The notes: generated by a model from the sequence alone, not told the origin. A stretch of 64,000 nucleotides of DNA from Cutibacterium granulosum (GCF_900186975.1 NZ_LT906441.1:186001-250000), one strand, 5' to 3'; shown: positions 26,915-37,135, counted from the stretch's first letter. Made by a program: numbers and translations.

Positions 26915-27628
26915 TCAGCTGAGTTGGAAGACGAATTGATACGCTCCGCCGCCCTTGACCTTGCCGGTGGCCACATAGGTACCCGGTCGCAGCGTCCCAC
27001 CGATGGGGTCGCAGCCCTTGGCGCGTTTGCCCGGCCAGCTGAGCGACTCGCTCCACGCCTTGCCAGACGCTATCTCGTGAGTTCCCTTCGGCCGCCAGGC
27101 GGGACATTCCGCGGTGGTCCAGATGAGGTCGACTCCAGAGGTGATCGTCAACTCGACCGGCAACGCGGCCATGTCCCAGGTGCAGGCTGCGGCCGAGTCA
27201 TTGGTGACGGTGATGGTGAAGTCCACGGCAGAACCAGCGGCAAACCTACGGGCCTTGGCCTTGACCTGGGAGTTCACTGTCGTCGCCGTGCATCGTGGTG
27301 CCGAGGCAGTGGGCGTCGGGGTCGGGCTGGCAGTGGCCGGGGTCGACGTCCCGGGCTGCGGTGAGGTGTGGGGGGATGCCGACTGGCTGGCACTGGTGTT
27401 GATCGGGGTGGCCCATCCCGTGTCCGACCATGACGGGTTGGGGGTGAAGGACGCTGCGGCAGGGTCCGCACCGCCCTTCCTCGCCGAGCCACCAGCCAGG
27501 CTGGACAGCAGCCAGACGATCAACGCGATGACGAGGACCGCGATGAGGACGACCAGACCACGACGTATCCAGTAGGTACGCGCTGGCTCCGGTCCGATCG
27601 GCTCGCGGAACCCCCTCCAGGGACTCAT
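26915..27628 (-). CDS. Membrane-anchored secreted protein of unknown function
   Basis: A 237-residue protein starting at ATG 27628 (MSPWRGF), eight bases after the hemH-hemQ stop, so likely co-transcribed with it. After about 25 cytoplasmic residues comes one membrane helix (RGLVVLIAVLVIALIVWLLSS), then a long Ser/Thr/Pro-rich linker (TPATASPTPTPTAS), then a beta-rich domain with three cysteines (PRCTATT, SAAACTWD, TAECPAW) that resembles DUF4232-like extracellular modules. No catalytic motif seen. Its place behind the heme genes may be incidental. Confidence 0.65.
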   Translation of the reverse strand: MSPWRGFREPIGPEPARTYWIRRGLVVLIAVLVIALIVWLLSSLAGGSARKGGADPAAASFTPNPSWSDTGWATPINTSASQSASPHTSPQPGTSTPATASPTPTPTASAPRCTATTVNSQVKAKARRFAAGSAVDFTITVTNDSAAACTWDMAALPVELTITSGVDLIWTTAECPAWRPKGTHEIASGKAWSESLSWPGKRAKGCDPIGGTLRPGTYVATGKVKGGGAYQFVFQLS

Positions 27629-27636
27629 GTCATGCC

Positions 27637-30072
27637 TCAACGATGCTGTTGTCGGTCCGCCCACACCTGCGGCTCGACACGCTCACCGGTGTAGAACGGG
27701 ATGTCGATGGCGACGTAACGACGGGCCTCCACGTAGCGCAGATCCTTCATGACGTCGACGACGCGGGAAAGATCATCACCCTCCAGGGCGAGGATCCACT
27801 CGTAGTCGCCCAGGGCGAAGGAGGCGAGGGTGCTGGCCTTGACGTCGGTGCTGCGGGCGCCGGCGATTCCGTGCTCCCGGAGCATGGTGGAGCGCTCGGC
27901 AGGATCGAGCAGGTACCAGTCCTTGGTGCGCACGAACGGGTAGAAGGCGGCCCAGCGGCGCGGAGCCACTCCGGCAAAACAGGACGGCAGGTGCCGTTTG
28001 TTGAACTCGGCCGGACGGTGCACCGCCAGTGAACTCCACACCGGCTCGAGGTAGGCACCCAGGGCAGAGCCTCGCAGCCGGTGGTAGGCGTCCTGCAGGG
28101 CCTCCGGGGTGTCTGCCGTCCACCAGACGAGTACGTCGGCATCGGCACGCAGACCACCCAGGTCGTACCAGCCGCGGGTCTCCACACCCGACTCGTCCAC
28201 CCAGGCGGTGGACTCGGAGACGATCGCAGCACGTCGATCTCCACTGGCGGGAAGAGGCTTTGACACCTTGAACACCGAGTACATCGCCCACAGGCTCGCC
28301 TGATTCACCTCGGCGGGGATGACGCTGTGATCACGGGGATCGGTCGGCTCGGTGTAGGAACCCTCGGGCACCTCATCGGAGGCAGTGGGCTGGTCGGTGA
28401 CCACCTCATGCGGCGCACCCTGGCCAGCGGGCTCCTGGGAAAGGCGTTCTGCCCGACCAGGCAGGTCGTGCTCGGACGCGGCCCGAGCGGGGGCCACGAC
28501 GACGTCATTCTCATCCTCATCGACGTGATCGGCGCTACGAGCCGGTGTGCTGGGGGTCGACGCCGCGCTGGCGGAGTCATCACCACTGGCCGGAGCTGGT
28601 TCGTCGGTCAGTTTGCGACCGGCTGGGGCGGCCTCTCCGGCGAGCGCGACAACGGGGATGGGAGCCGGGTCGGCCTGCGAACCCGCTGCGCCTCGAGCAC
28701 TGGGATCAGCTGCAGGTTCGGCAGCAGCTTCACTGCTGTGGCCCGAGTCGGCGGATGCCCGCGGACCGTCGATGGCATGTGACCCGCCCTGGGAAGGTGC
28801 GTCATCCCGATGATCGACACGAACCCGAGCCGGAGCGTCATCATGATCCATGGACGTGGACTCCTGCGGCAGCTCATCACTTCCCGAGATGGCAGGGCGA
28901 CATGGTGACCCGTCGCCACGCAGGCAACACCCGGCCATGCAGGGTGAGGGCCACGAACCGGGCACCTGCCCCTTGCCGAGGGCCTGAGCTGCACGGGCCC
29001 GCATGAAGGTGACGATGTCGGAGATCAACGAGGGATGGGTGCCGACCGTGGCGGAACGAGCCACCGAGAGTCCCAGCTCACGGGCTGTTCGGGAGGCCTC
29101 GACGTCCAGGTCGTTGACCACCTCCATGTGGTCGGTGACGAATCCCAGCGGACAGATGACCACGGAGGTCACCCCCTGCCCCGGCAAGGTACGCAGGTAG
29201 TCGTTGATGTCGGGTTCCAGCCACGGATCGCTTGGACGTCCCGACCGGGAACAGTAGGCCAAGTCCCAACTGGGCATGTTGCCGAACGACTGATGGACCA
29301 GATCTGCGACGTGGCTGGCCACCTGCATGTGCTGGGTGACGTAGTCGCTGCCGGGCCGACCGTTGCCGGAGGCGTCCTGCATGCCCTGCGGGATCGAGTG
29401 GGTGACGAACACCACGCGAGTGGCCTGCAACGGGGTCGGTGGTATCTGCGAGAAGGCGTTCATGACGGCATGAGCATTGGCCGTCGAGAAACCGGGAGCC
29501 TCGTGGAACGGGGGCAGCATGTCGATCGTCATGTCAGTGACACCGGCCTCGGCCAGGGCGCTGGCGGCGTCCTCACGATACTGGCGGCACCCGGAGTAGC
29601 TGGAGAACGCCGTCGTGGGAACCATGAGGATGCGGCGGGCACCCTCGTCGCGCAGCCGACGAAGCACGTCGGACAGGAATGGGGCGCCGTGCCGGTTGCC
29701 CAGCACCAGCGGCACGGCAGATCCGGTCTGGACGACTGCCTGGCGCAACGCGTCGACGAGCTGGTCGGTCGCCGGGTTGATCGGACTCATCCCGTCCATC
29801 CGGTAGTAGTGCTCTGCCACCGCCTGCAACCGTGCCGGGGGGATCCGTCCACCGGAGACGTGCTCCAAGAAGGGCGTCACCTCGTCATTGTTGTGTGGCC
29901 CACCGAACGAGGCCACGACCACGGCGTCGTAGGGGTACAACGGATCGTCCGACGAGATCGTCGCGGTGGATGTGCCGGGCGCGGAGGTCTCAGGTCGGCC
30001 GGCGGCTGACCCCGTCGCGTCAGGTCTGGATGAGTCCGGCCTGGGGGCTGCGAAGAACGAGTCGTCACTCAT
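27637..30072 (-). CDS. hemH-hemQ: Coproporphyrin ferrochelatase fused to HemQ (coproheme decarboxylase)
   Basis: One 811-residue polypeptide carrying the last two steps of the coproporphyrin-dependent heme pathway. Residues about 45-395 are ferrochelatase ([42 protein letters not shown]) ending in a cysteine cluster ([15 protein letters not shown]) expected to hold a [2Fe-2S] centre. About 170 residues of Asp/Ala/Pro/Ser-rich linker follow. Residues about 575-811 are HemQ ([54 protein letters not shown]). Start ATG 30072 has AAGGAG and lies 15 bases after hemA. Fusion of these two enzymes has, as I recall, been noted in Propionibacterium. Confidence 0.93.
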   Translation of the reverse strand: MSDDSFFAAPRPDSSRPDATGSAAGRPETSAPGTSTATISSDDPLYPYDAVVVASFGGPHNNDEVTPFLEHVSGGRIPPARLQAVAEHYYRMDGMSPINPATDQLVDALRQAVVQTGSAVPLVLGNRHGAPFLSDVLRRLRDEGARRILMVPTTAFSSYSGCRQYREDAASALAEAGVTDMTIDMLPPFHEAPGFSTANAHAVMNAFSQIPPTPLQATRVVFVTHSIPQGMQDASGNGRPGSDYVTQHMQVASHVADLVHQSFGNMPSWDLAYCSRSGRPSDPWLEPDINDYLRTLPGQGVTSVVICPLGFVTDHMEVVNDLDVEASRTARELGLSVARSATVGTHPSLISDIVTFMRARAAQALGKGQVPGSWPSPCMAGCCLRGDGSPCRPAISGSDELPQESTSMDHDDAPARVRVDHRDDAPSQGGSHAIDGPRASADSGHSSEAAAEPAADPSARGAAGSQADPAPIPVVALAGEAAPAGRKLTDEPAPASGDDSASAASTPSTPARSADHVDEDENDVVVAPARAASEHDLPGRAERLSQEPAGQGAPHEVVTDQPTASDEVPEGSYTEPTDPRDHSVIPAEVNQASLWAMYSVFKVSKPLPASGDRRAAIVSESTAWVDESGVETRGWYDLGGLRADADVLVWWTADTPEALQDAYHRLRGSALGAYLEPVWSSLAVHRPAEFNKRHLPSCFAGVAPRRWAAFYPFVRTKDWYLLDPAERSTMLREHGIAGARSTDVKASTLASFALGDYEWILALEGDDLSRVVDVMKDLRYVEARRYVAIDIPFYTGERVEPQVWADRQQHR

Positions 30073-30087
30073 CGGTGCTCCTTGGAA

Positions 30088-31428
30088 TCAAGATTTCGGT
30101 GCGAGGTCACGAACGGTCAGCCCGGTCACCGGGCACTTGAGATCGTCCTGGGATCCCGTGTCGGACAGATCGATGATCGGCGCGGGGAGATCGACGTCAA
30201 TCCCCAGGACGTCGGTCAAGGAATTGAGCCAACGGTCACCCAACCCCTGTTCGGAAGCGATTCGAGCGCGTGCCGAGGGGATGTGGGCAATCGATGCGGC
30301 AAGTCGGCGCAGGGAGCGAGTGGCATCCTCCACCGACACCTCACCCTCAGCTGGGAGTTTGGCCACCTCGGCCTCGACGAGGTCGGTGAGAACGTCACGC
30401 AGGGCCACCACGGCGGGGGCCATGCGACGCCGTTCCAGGTCCAGGGCAAGACCGTGCACCCCGTCGGCGACGATCTTCTCGGCAGCACGTCGGTCCTTCT
30501 CCGTCGAGTCGGGCACGGCAGCGGAGATGTCGACCAGGTTGATGACCTCAATACCCTCAGGAGCAGGCAATTCGACGTCACCACCGACGGCGAGGTCCAG
30601 CACCGGAAGCGGGCGTCCGTCGCGCTGGGCCATGACCTGTGTGGCGGTGGCGCGGTCCAGGGCGGCGGTCTTGCGGCCACGACAGGCCACGACGAGATCG
30701 GCGGTGGCAAGTTCATCAATGAGGTCGTCCGGGGCGATCGCCGCCACCTCGTGGCTCTCGGCGAAGTCCTCGGCACGGCCTCGAGCGGAGGCCACTGCGA
30801 TCTGCGAGACCCCACGGTTGACCAGCTGTGCACAGCTCGCACCGGCGTAGGAGCCGGTGCCCAGCACGACGACGCGGGCCCCTTCCAGCGGAGTCGTCCT
30901 GCTGACGAGGTCCAGCCCGACAGCGACAACGGTGCGGCCCTGGGAGGCCAGACCGGTGTGTGTGGCCACCTTGCGGGACGTCTTGAGGGCTTCCTCCACG
31001 ACGTGCCCGATGAGATAACTGACCGTGGACTCCTTGCGCGCCTCGGACAGGGCACGTTTGAGTTGCCCGGCAATCTCCCGTTCCCCGGTGACCATGGATT
31101 CCAGGCCACTGGCAACGCGGAACAGTCGCCACACGGCTTCATCGTCACGCAACAGTTTGCCGTCGGCGGCCAGAGTCGGCGCATCCAGCTCCGCCACGAG
31201 CGCTCGCAGCTGCTCGTCGGACAGATCCGTCTCCATGACGACGGCAACCCTGTTGCAGGTGGACAGGACCATGGCCCCCCGCACCTGCGGCGCATCCGTC
31301 AGCCGGACAGCAAGACCTTCGACTGAAGCAGCGGCGGCACTGACAACGGCCATCCCCTCTTGAGCATGATCGACAGACAGAACAGTTAAACCCACAGTGC
31401 CATTCAACCACGAGTCACCGGTGGTCAT
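30088..31428 (-). CDS. hemA: Glutamyl-tRNA reductase
   Basis: First committed step of C5-pathway tetrapyrrole synthesis. The 446-residue protein shows the catalytic cysteine in MVLSTCNRVAVVME, the substrate loop with VTGEREIAGQLKRAL, and the NADPH domain (ARVVVLGTGSYAGASC). The dimerisation helix follows (EVSVEDATRSLRRLAA). Start ATG 31428 (MTTGDSWLNGT) is chosen because upstream in-frame sequence is unrelated; a G-rich stretch upstream can serve as ribosome-binding site. Co-directional with hemH-hemQ. Confidence 0.94.
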   Translation of the reverse strand: MTTGDSWLNGTVGLTVLSVDHAQEGMAVVSAAAASVEGLAVRLTDAPQVRGAMVLSTCNRVAVVMETDLSDEQLRALVAELDAPTLAADGKLLRDDEAVWRLFRVASGLESMVTGEREIAGQLKRALSEARKESTVSYLIGHVVEEALKTSRKVATHTGLASQGRTVVAVGLDLVSRTTPLEGARVVVLGTGSYAGASCAQLVNRGVSQIAVASARGRAEDFAESHEVAAIAPDDLIDELATADLVVACRGRKTAALDRATATQVMAQRDGRPLPVLDLAVGGDVELPAPEGIEVINLVDISAAVPDSTEKDRRAAEKIVADGVHGLALDLERRRMAPAVVALRDVLTDLVEAEVAKLPAEGEVSVEDATRSLRRLAASIAHIPSARARIASEQGLGDRWLNSLTDVLGIDVDLPAPIIDLSDTGSQDDLKCPVTGLTVRDLAPKS

Positions 31429-31963
31429 GATGCACGCACCCCGCCAGAGCCATCCCCACGCGCACGGGAATCGTGCTCCAAGCCAGTCATGACGCACCCC
31501 AGAACCAGACGCCGTGTGTCGAGACGTTTCACAACCGGGAAAACAAGCAGACCACAGTGGGCAACCTCGTTGCTGGGCTGGCACGGACCCCGGACGGCAG
31601 GCGGTCGCACAGAGGCGTACAGGAGTGCCGCGGGAGAACCGGGCACAGGAATGTCAGGAATCTCACCGCGCAGGAATGTCACGCACAGGGAAGCATGGGA
31701 AGAACCGATCGTCGGGAGTCGTGTTCCTGAGAGCCACTCCGCCTGGCCGCAAGGGGGTCTCGGGCCTTGACGCCGGGGCGTGTCATGGAAGCCACTGGAC
31801 TCCCGAGCTCCGCTGGACTCCCGGGAATCCCGAACCCCGCCGGACCCACTGGACCCCTGGGAGCCCTGAGCCGCCCGGAAAGCCCCCGGCAACCCCGAGC
31901 TGCCCGGAAAGCAAGGGATCCGGGTTTGTCCGGGCTCGCGAGGCGTGGGCACAATCAGAGGTG
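31429..31963. other. Divergent hemA-hemE intergenic region with degenerate short repeats
   Basis: A 535-base gap between divergently transcribed hemA and hemE. From about 31780 to 31930 it consists of degenerate, GC-rich repeats of the type CTGGACTCCCGGAA and GCCCGGAAAGC. On the minus strand these would read as Gly-x-x-like triplets, but no frame has a convincing start or composition. Promoters for both genes must lie here; I could not define them. Confidence 0.5.
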
Positions 31964-33004
31964 ATGAATACTCCAGCCCTTCTGGCCGCCATGACCGGCC
32001 AGCGTCCCGATCACCATCCGGTGTGGTTCATGCGCCAGGCCGGGCGTTCCCTGCCCGAGTACCGCGCAGCTCGTGAGGGCACGACGATGTTGCAGTCGTG
32101 CCTCACCCCGGATCTCGCCGCCGAGATCACCTGCCAACCGGTGCGCCGGCACAAGGTGGATGCGGCGGTGCTGTACTCCGACATCATGGTGCCGCTGGCC
32201 CTGGCCGGGGTGGGGGTGCACATCGAACCGGGCGTGGGACCTGTGGTCGACGAGCCGATCCGCACCGCTGCCGATGTGGCCAAGCTCACCAGCATCCCGG
32301 CAGGTGACGCAGCGGTCGTCGAACAGGCAGCCAAGCTCGTCGTCGACGAGCTCGGTGAGGCCACCCCCCTCATCGGTTTCGCCGGCGCCCCGTTCACCAT
32401 CGCTGCCTACCTGGTCGCCGGTCGCCCCAGCCGGGATCACCTCGCCGCGCGCGCCATGATGCACTCCGACCCCCAAGCCTGGGGCGAACTCATGGACTGG
32501 GTGGCACGCCTCGATGCCGCATTCCTGGCAGCCCAGGTGGCTGGTGGGGCCCGAGCCGTGCAGTTGTTCGACTCGTGGGCAGGCTCGCTGAGCGCGGGCG
32601 ACTACCGCAGTCACGTCGCCCCACACTCGCTGAGGGCACTTGCCGAGCTGGATCGGAAGCTGCCCATGGTGCATTTCGGGGTCAATGCCACCCATCTCTT
32701 GGACGAGATGGCCCAGGTGGTTGCCCAGTCCTCAACACACCCGGTGATGGGCGTGGACCACCGGATCACCCTGTCCGATGCCGCAGCCACCCTCATGGTG
32801 TCGGGCCTGGACATGCCGTTGCAGGGCAACATCAACCCGGCGCTGCTGCTGGCCGGGTGGGACGCCTTGGAAGCCGAGACCCGAGCAGTCGTCGCAGCAG
32901 GGGCCCAGACCGAGGGGCACATCGTCAATCTGGGCCACGGGGTTCCGGCGCAGACCGACCCCGAGGTGCTCACCCGTCTCGTGGAGCTGGTGCATTCGCT
33001 GTGA
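31964..33004 (+). CDS. hemE: Uroporphyrinogen decarboxylase
   Basis: Converts uroporphyrinogen III to coproporphyrinogen III. The 346-residue protein has the two family signatures: PVWFMRQAGRSLPEYR near the N terminus and GFAGAPFTIAAYL in the middle, plus LQGNINPALLLAG and NLGHGVPAQTDPE at the end. Start ATG 31964 has AGAGGTG upstream. The stop overlaps the next start (GTGA), starting the hemE-hemY pair. Confidence 0.96.
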   Translation: MNTPALLAAMTGQRPDHHPVWFMRQAGRSLPEYRAAREGTTMLQSCLTPDLAAEITCQPVRRHKVDAAVLYSDIMVPLALAGVGVHIEPGVGPVVDEPIRTAADVAKLTSIPAGDAAVVEQAAKLVVDELGEATPLIGFAGAPFTIAAYLVAGRPSRDHLAARAMMHSDPQAWGELMDWVARLDAAFLAAQVAGGARAVQLFDSWAGSLSAGDYRSHVAPHSLRALAELDRKLPMVHFGVNATHLLDEMAQVVAQSSTHPVMGVDHRITLSDAAATLMVSGLDMPLQGNINPALLLAGWDALEAETRAVVAAGAQTEGHIVNLGHGVPAQTDPEVLTRLVELVHSL

Positions 33005-34482
33005 GAAACGTTGACGCAGTCGTCATTGGTGGCGGAATGGCCGGGCTGGTGGCCGCCTGGCAACTGACCCAGGCCGGGCTGAAACCGGTCCTCGTCGAAT
33101 CGCGCGGTTACACCGGCGGCCTGGTCGCAGGATCACAGCTGGCCGGGATCGCCTACGACATCGGAGCCGAGGGGTGGGCGACTCGTCGCCCTGACACCAG
33201 CCAGTTGGCCACCGAACTCGGTCTGGTCGTCGAGCCGCCAGTGCGTCAGCCCTCCTGGGTGTGGTTCGACGACGGGGCGTTCGCCATGCCATCCGACGCG
33301 GTACTGGGCATCCCGTCCGACGTCACCTCCACCGACGTCGTGACCGCCATCGGGGGCACGGCGGCCGACCTTGCTGCCGGGTTGGACTCCCGACCGGTTC
33401 CCGACGAGGTACCGGAGAGTTTGGGGGAGCTGGTGCGCACCCGACTGGGCGAGGAGGTGCTCACACGACTGGTGGGGCCGATCGCTGGCGGCATCCACGC
33501 CGCGGTTCCCGACCTGCTCTCAGCAGATGTCGTCGCCCCGGGGCTGCGTGCCGCACTGGTGCGCACCGGGTCGTTGCAGCAGGCCGTCGCAGCTCAGGTG
33601 CGCGCCCGGGGTGACTCCCAGGTCGTCGCCTCGGTGGCCGGTGGCATGTTCCGCATGCCGCAGACCCTGCACGAACAGATCGAGGCCGCCGGTGGCCAGA
33701 TCCTCACCCGGACCGGGGCGAAGTCCATCAGCGCCTCCCCCACCGGACTCGAACCGGGTGCCTCCCCCACCACGGCAGGGGCCGCCAACGTTCCGACGCC
33801 GGATGGGCACGACGCCCAAGGCGGGCGTTGGCTGGTCACCACCGCTGCCACCTCACGCAATCCCAATCCGTCCCTGCCCCCGATTCCCGATGGCGAACCG
33901 GTCACCTACTGCACCGACCGGGTCATCGTGGCGTGCAGCGCCGCCCCAGCCCTCGACCTGTTGTCCGGCGTGATCGACGTCACCGGGCCAGCGCTCACCG
34001 CTGGAGCTCCCATCGCCCACGTCAACCTGGCACTGCAGGCTCCGGAACTGGACGGGGCACCACGTGGCGGCGGAATGCTCGTCGCCCCCGGGTCGACAAC
34101 CGTCAAGGCGAAGGCCCTCACCCATCTGTCGAGGAAGTGGCCGAGCCTGGGAGCGTCCTGCCCATCGCACGTGCACCTGGTGCGCGTCTCGTACGGCCGC
34201 AAGGGTGAGAAGGCGGTGCCGCTGTCGGTCGAGCAGGCGCTGACCGACGCGTCGGTACTGTTCGGCGTGAAACTCACGAGTGACCAGCTGCTGGACTCGG
34301 CGATCATCCACTGGGACGGTGCCCTGGCGCCCACCACCCCGCGTACCCGGGCGTGGGTGCAGGAGTTGCACGCACGTCTGGAGAAGGTGCCGGGGCTTGC
34401 CCTCACCGGGGCCTGGGCCAGCGGATCGGGTATCGGGGCCTTGGTGCCACATGCTCGGACCGCCGCTCGAAAGCTCGCCTGA
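33001..34482 (+). CDS. hemY: Coproporphyrinogen III oxidase, FAD-dependent (CgoX/HemY)
   Basis: FAD flavoprotein; in HemQ-containing actinobacteria it oxidises coproporphyrinogen III to coproporphyrin III. Starts at GTG 33001 inside the hemE stop. The dinucleotide-binding motif DAVVIGGGMAGLVAAWQL opens it, followed by GGLVAGSQLAGIAYDIGAEG; the C-terminal FAD contact is LALTGAWASGSGIGALVPHA. Mid-region GPIAGGIHAAVPDLLSAD matches the oxidase's substrate domain. At 493 residues it is slightly long because of a Pro/Thr-rich insertion around residues 245-290. Confidence 0.92.
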   Translation: MRNVDAVVIGGGMAGLVAAWQLTQAGLKPVLVESRGYTGGLVAGSQLAGIAYDIGAEGWATRRPDTSQLATELGLVVEPPVRQPSWVWFDDGAFAMPSDAVLGIPSDVTSTDVVTAIGGTAADLAAGLDSRPVPDEVPESLGELVRTRLGEEVLTRLVGPIAGGIHAAVPDLLSADVVAPGLRAALVRTGSLQQAVAAQVRARGDSQVVASVAGGMFRMPQTLHEQIEAAGGQILTRTGAKSISASPTGLEPGASPTTAGAANVPTPDGHDAQGGRWLVTTAATSRNPNPSLPPIPDGEPVTYCTDRVIVACSAAPALDLLSGVIDVTGPALTAGAPIAHVNLALQAPELDGAPRGGGMLVAPGSTTVKAKALTHLSRKWPSLGASCPSHVHLVRVSYGRKGEKAVPLSVEQALTDASVLFGVKLTSDQLLDSAIIHWDGALAPTTPRTRAWVQELHARLEKVPGLALTGAWASGSGIGALVPHARTAARKLA

Positions 34483-34511
34483 AGACCGACATCCCGCCTG
34501 AGGAGCTGTTT

Positions 34512-34534
34512 CCGGGGGCGTTTTTCGCCCCCGG
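34512..34534 (+). terminator. Stem-loop terminator after hemY
   Basis: CCGGGGGCG-TTTTT-CGCCCCCGG: nine G/C-rich pairs around a T5 loop, 30 bases after the hemY stop. No U-run follows. Confidence 0.65.
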
Positions 34535-34683
34535 GTCGGCACCGCTGTTGACCGAGCCTCCCCGGGACCGGGGAAGGCCCGGAATCACCATCAGCCGTCG
34601 GCATAGGGGGTTGGGCACGGCAGCAAAGCGTCCTGCTGGTGCCGGCTCAATCCCTCGCTCCGCAGGATCGGGGCATTCACGTC

Positions 34684-34825
34684 GCGCTCTGAAACGTCAC
34701 AACCTGAGGCACCGCACCGACCCATCGCCACGGCACCCCGTGGCAAACATGTTGGTACTCCACGAACCCGCCACGCCACGTGGCACAACCCGCAGACACA
34801 AACAGAAAAACCACACGACTGCGCA
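34684..34825. repeat. Intergenic direct repeat, copy A (about 140 bp)
   Basis: Shares long blocks with copy B at 34923-35051: GCACCGCAC, CACCCCGTGGCAAACATGT, CCACGAACC, and a 33-base identical block from ACAACCCGCAGACACAAACA through AGAAAAACCACAC. Copy A carries about 13 extra bases (CGCCACGTGGC region). The A-rich block ACAAACAGAAAAACC is unusual for this GC-rich genome. Confidence 0.75.
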
Positions 34826-34922
34826 ACACCCGAGATATCGAGATCTGGCGACAAGACCCGCGAAGGCTCCGCAGGAGATCTGCCACATGGGAGCAGAACC
34901 GCATGGGATCGAGGCATCTCCC

Positions 34923-35051
34923 ACGCTCTGAGGCACCGCAACCTGAAGCACCGCACGAGCCATCGCCGCAACACCCCGTGGCAAACATGTCAGCACCCCA
35001 CGAACCTGCCACAACCCGCAGACACAAACAGAAAAACCACACACCAGTGCA
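34923..35051. repeat. Intergenic direct repeat, copy B (about 130 bp)
   Basis: Second copy of the repeat at 34684-34825, in the same orientation and about 240 bases away, roughly 80-85 percent alike by eye, with one short deletion. Both lie in the hemY-hemC gap. No terminal inverted repeats or ORFs are conserved between the two copies, so it is not a recognised transposon. Confidence 0.75.
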
Positions 35052-35288
35052 GTACCTGGATGAACGACAGCGCAGTACCCGGACGGGGCCCGCCGCGAAA
35101 CCGACACCCGCCACGCTGCGTACTGTCGAAACACCTGGATCTGGTGCCCCTGAATGCTTCCACCGAGAGACAAACCAGCTCAGAGGAACGGAGCCGACAA
35201 GGTCAGGGCCTGCGGAACGGGTTCGCTCGGAGGGGATCACCCAAACCAAGGCGGACTCGCAAAAATCATTCGTGACAAGATGGGAGAC

Positions 35289-36401
35289 ATGACAGTCATT
35301 CGTCTGGGAACCCGCGCCAGCGCACTTGCGACCACGCAGTCGCAGACCGTTGCAGACCTGCTCACAGCGCAGGGTCTGCAGGTGGAGTTGTTCCACGTCA
35401 CCACCGACGGCGACACCTCCACCGCGTCACTGCGGCAGATGGGTGGCACCGGCGTCTTCGCCACCGCGATTCGTTACGCCCTCATCGGCTCCCAGTGCGA
35501 CGTGGCCGTCCACTCTTTCAAGGACCTGCCCACCGCCCAACCGATCGGTCTGCGGGTGGCAGCGGTGCCGCCACGGGAGGATCCGCGCGACGCCCTGGTG
35601 GCCCGCGACTCACTCACTCTTGACGAGCTGCCCAAGGGGGCGAAGGTGGGCACCGGCTCCCCGCGTCGATTCGCCCAACTGCTGGCACAACGTCCTGACC
35701 TGCAGATCGTCGACATCCGAGGCAACGTCGACACTCGGCTGGGACGAGTCAAGGGCCTGGGACGGTACGCCAAGGGGGGCGGCCGGGAGGATCTGGACGC
35801 CGTCATCCTGGCCTGCGCCGGGCTGGAGCGGCTCGGCCACGCAGGACTCATCACCGAACGCTTGAGCACCGACGTCCTCATGCCAGCCCCCGCCCAGGGA
35901 GCGCTGGCCGTGGAGTGCCGCAATGCCGACTCCCTGCACGGTCCACTGGCCAAGGCCCTGCAGGCCATCGACGACCGTCCTTCCCATCTGGCGGCGCTGG
36001 CCGAACGCGCCGTGCTCAACCGACTGGGCGCTGGATGCGCCGCCCCGGTCGGCGCCCACGCCACCCTCACCGAGGGCGGCCCAGACAAGACTGCCCAACC
36101 CGACGTGCTGCACCTGCAGGCCGTCGTCTGTTCCCTGGACGGCACCAAGCAGGTGCGCAAGGAGGCCAGCATCGAGCTGCCCCCGCTCACCGAGCACTTC
36201 GCCGCTGCCTACGGGATCGGTGAGAAGCTGGCCGAGGACCTGCTGGACGCCGGGGCCGGTGAGATCACGGATCTGTCGGCGTCCAGGAGCACGCCCGCGA
36301 ACCCGGATGTGCACGACTCCGCCAGTGCAATTCGCAGCAGTGAGGCTCACAGTGACACGCCCGGTACGCAGACCGCAGCGGGCAGCAAGGAGGGCCGGTG
36401 A
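35289..36401 (+). CDS. hemC: Porphobilinogen deaminase (hydroxymethylbilane synthase)
   Basis: Polymerises four porphobilinogens. The 370-residue protein has VIRLGTRASALATTQS, VAVHSFKDLPTAQP, GTGSPRRFAQL, RGNVDTRL, and the dipyrromethane-cofactor cysteine in LGAGCAAPVGAHA. The C terminus carries about 45 extra residues rich in Ser/Ala/Asp beyond the family core. Start ATG 35289 has GGGAG; ATG 35280 in frame is an alternative. The stop overlaps the hemD start (GTGA). Confidence 0.95.
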   Translation: MTVIRLGTRASALATTQSQTVADLLTAQGLQVELFHVTTDGDTSTASLRQMGGTGVFATAIRYALIGSQCDVAVHSFKDLPTAQPIGLRVAAVPPREDPRDALVARDSLTLDELPKGAKVGTGSPRRFAQLLAQRPDLQIVDIRGNVDTRLGRVKGLGRYAKGGGREDLDAVILACAGLERLGHAGLITERLSTDVLMPAPAQGALAVECRNADSLHGPLAKALQAIDDRPSHLAALAERAVLNRLGAGCAAPVGAHATLTEGGPDKTAQPDVLHLQAVVCSLDGTKQVRKEASIELPPLTEHFAAAYGIGEKLAEDLLDAGAGEITDLSASRSTPANPDVHDSASAIRSSEAHSDTPGTQTAAGSKEGR

Positions 36402-37135
36402 GCACCCAAGCCGTCCTGCCCCCGGTCCTGGTGCCGCGCAAGTCGTCCCACGACCGGATCGGCACCGCTCTCAAGCAGCACGGATTCGGCGTCATCCACG
36501 CCGCAGTGACGCGGATCGTCACTCTGCCGGACGCCGAGAAGCTGCATGAGGAGGCCACCTGGCAGGCCGACTGGCTCGTCGTCACCTCGGCCAATACTGT
36601 GCGCATGCTGCCCCCGGACCGCCTGACCCGGGCCCGGGAGGGGGGAATGCGAGTCGCCGCGGTGGGCAGGGCCACCGCACGTGCCTTGGCAGGCCTGGGC
36701 GTCAAGGCAGATCTGGTGCCGCAGACCCAGAGCGGAGCCGGTCTGGTCGACGCCTGGAGCGAGGAGGGCGCACGAGTCCTGCTACCGGTCTCCCAGCTCG
36801 CCGCACCCACGGTGCCCGAGGGACTGGCCGCCAAGGGCTGTCACGTCAACCGTGTCGACGCCTACACCAGTGAGGCCTTGGAGGAGCTGCCCGAGGTCGT
36901 CGTGCAAGCCTGGCCGGCCCTGGCCGCGGTCGTCGTCACCTCATCGTCGGTGGCGCGCGCCCTGGCCCACCTCACCGAACAGGCCGGGCTCGCCTGGACC
37001 CGGCAACAACCCATTGCCATCGGCGGACCCACCGCCGCAACCCTCGCCGAACTGGGGTACCCAGCCGCTGCTGTCGCAGCCGCCCCGACGCCCGAGGGAA
37101 TTCTCACCGCAACCCTGGGAGTGATTCATGACTGA
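36398..37135 (+). CDS. hemD: Uroporphyrinogen-III synthase (stand-alone)
   Basis: Cyclises hydroxymethylbilane to uroporphyrinogen III. A 245-residue protein of the expected two-lobe form: [57 protein letters not shown], and [15 protein letters not shown] then [16 protein letters not shown]. Located between hemC and hemB with overlaps at both ends (4 and 8 bases), the canonical context. This is the second HemD domain in the window; the other is the fusion at 16978-18645. Sequence identity between them appears low. Confidence 0.88.
   Translation: MSTQAVLPPVLVPRKSSHDRIGTALKQHGFGVIHAAVTRIVTLPDAEKLHEEATWQADWLVVTSANTVRMLPPDRLTRAREGGMRVAAVGRATARALAGLGVKADLVPQTQSGAGLVDAWSEEGARVLLPVSQLAAPTVPEGLAAKGCHVNRVDAYTSEALEELPEVVVQAWPALAAVVVTSSSVARALAHLTEQAGLAWTRQQPIAIGGPTAATLAELGYPAAAVAAAPTPEGILTATLGVIHD

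Larger units (their letters stand above)
34535..35288. other. Long intergenic region between hemY and hemC
   Basis: About 750 bases with no convincing gene. Open frames on the minus strand here carry repeated Cys/Trp-rich stretches read in different frames in the two repeat copies, which argues against coding. It holds the two repeats listed separately and ends in the hemC ribosome-binding site. Confidence 0.6.

Noticed and set aside
31425-31952. Minus-strand frame with Gly-x-x (collagen-like) periodicity between hemA and hemE
   Set aside because: Periodicity follows from short GC-rich DNA repeats; there is no ribosome-binding site, and the frame runs over the hemA start.
34677-35396. Minus-strand frames with Cys/Trp-rich repeats in the hemY-hemC gap
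   Set aside because: The two DNA repeats are read in different frames, with no conserved protein, so they are not coding.
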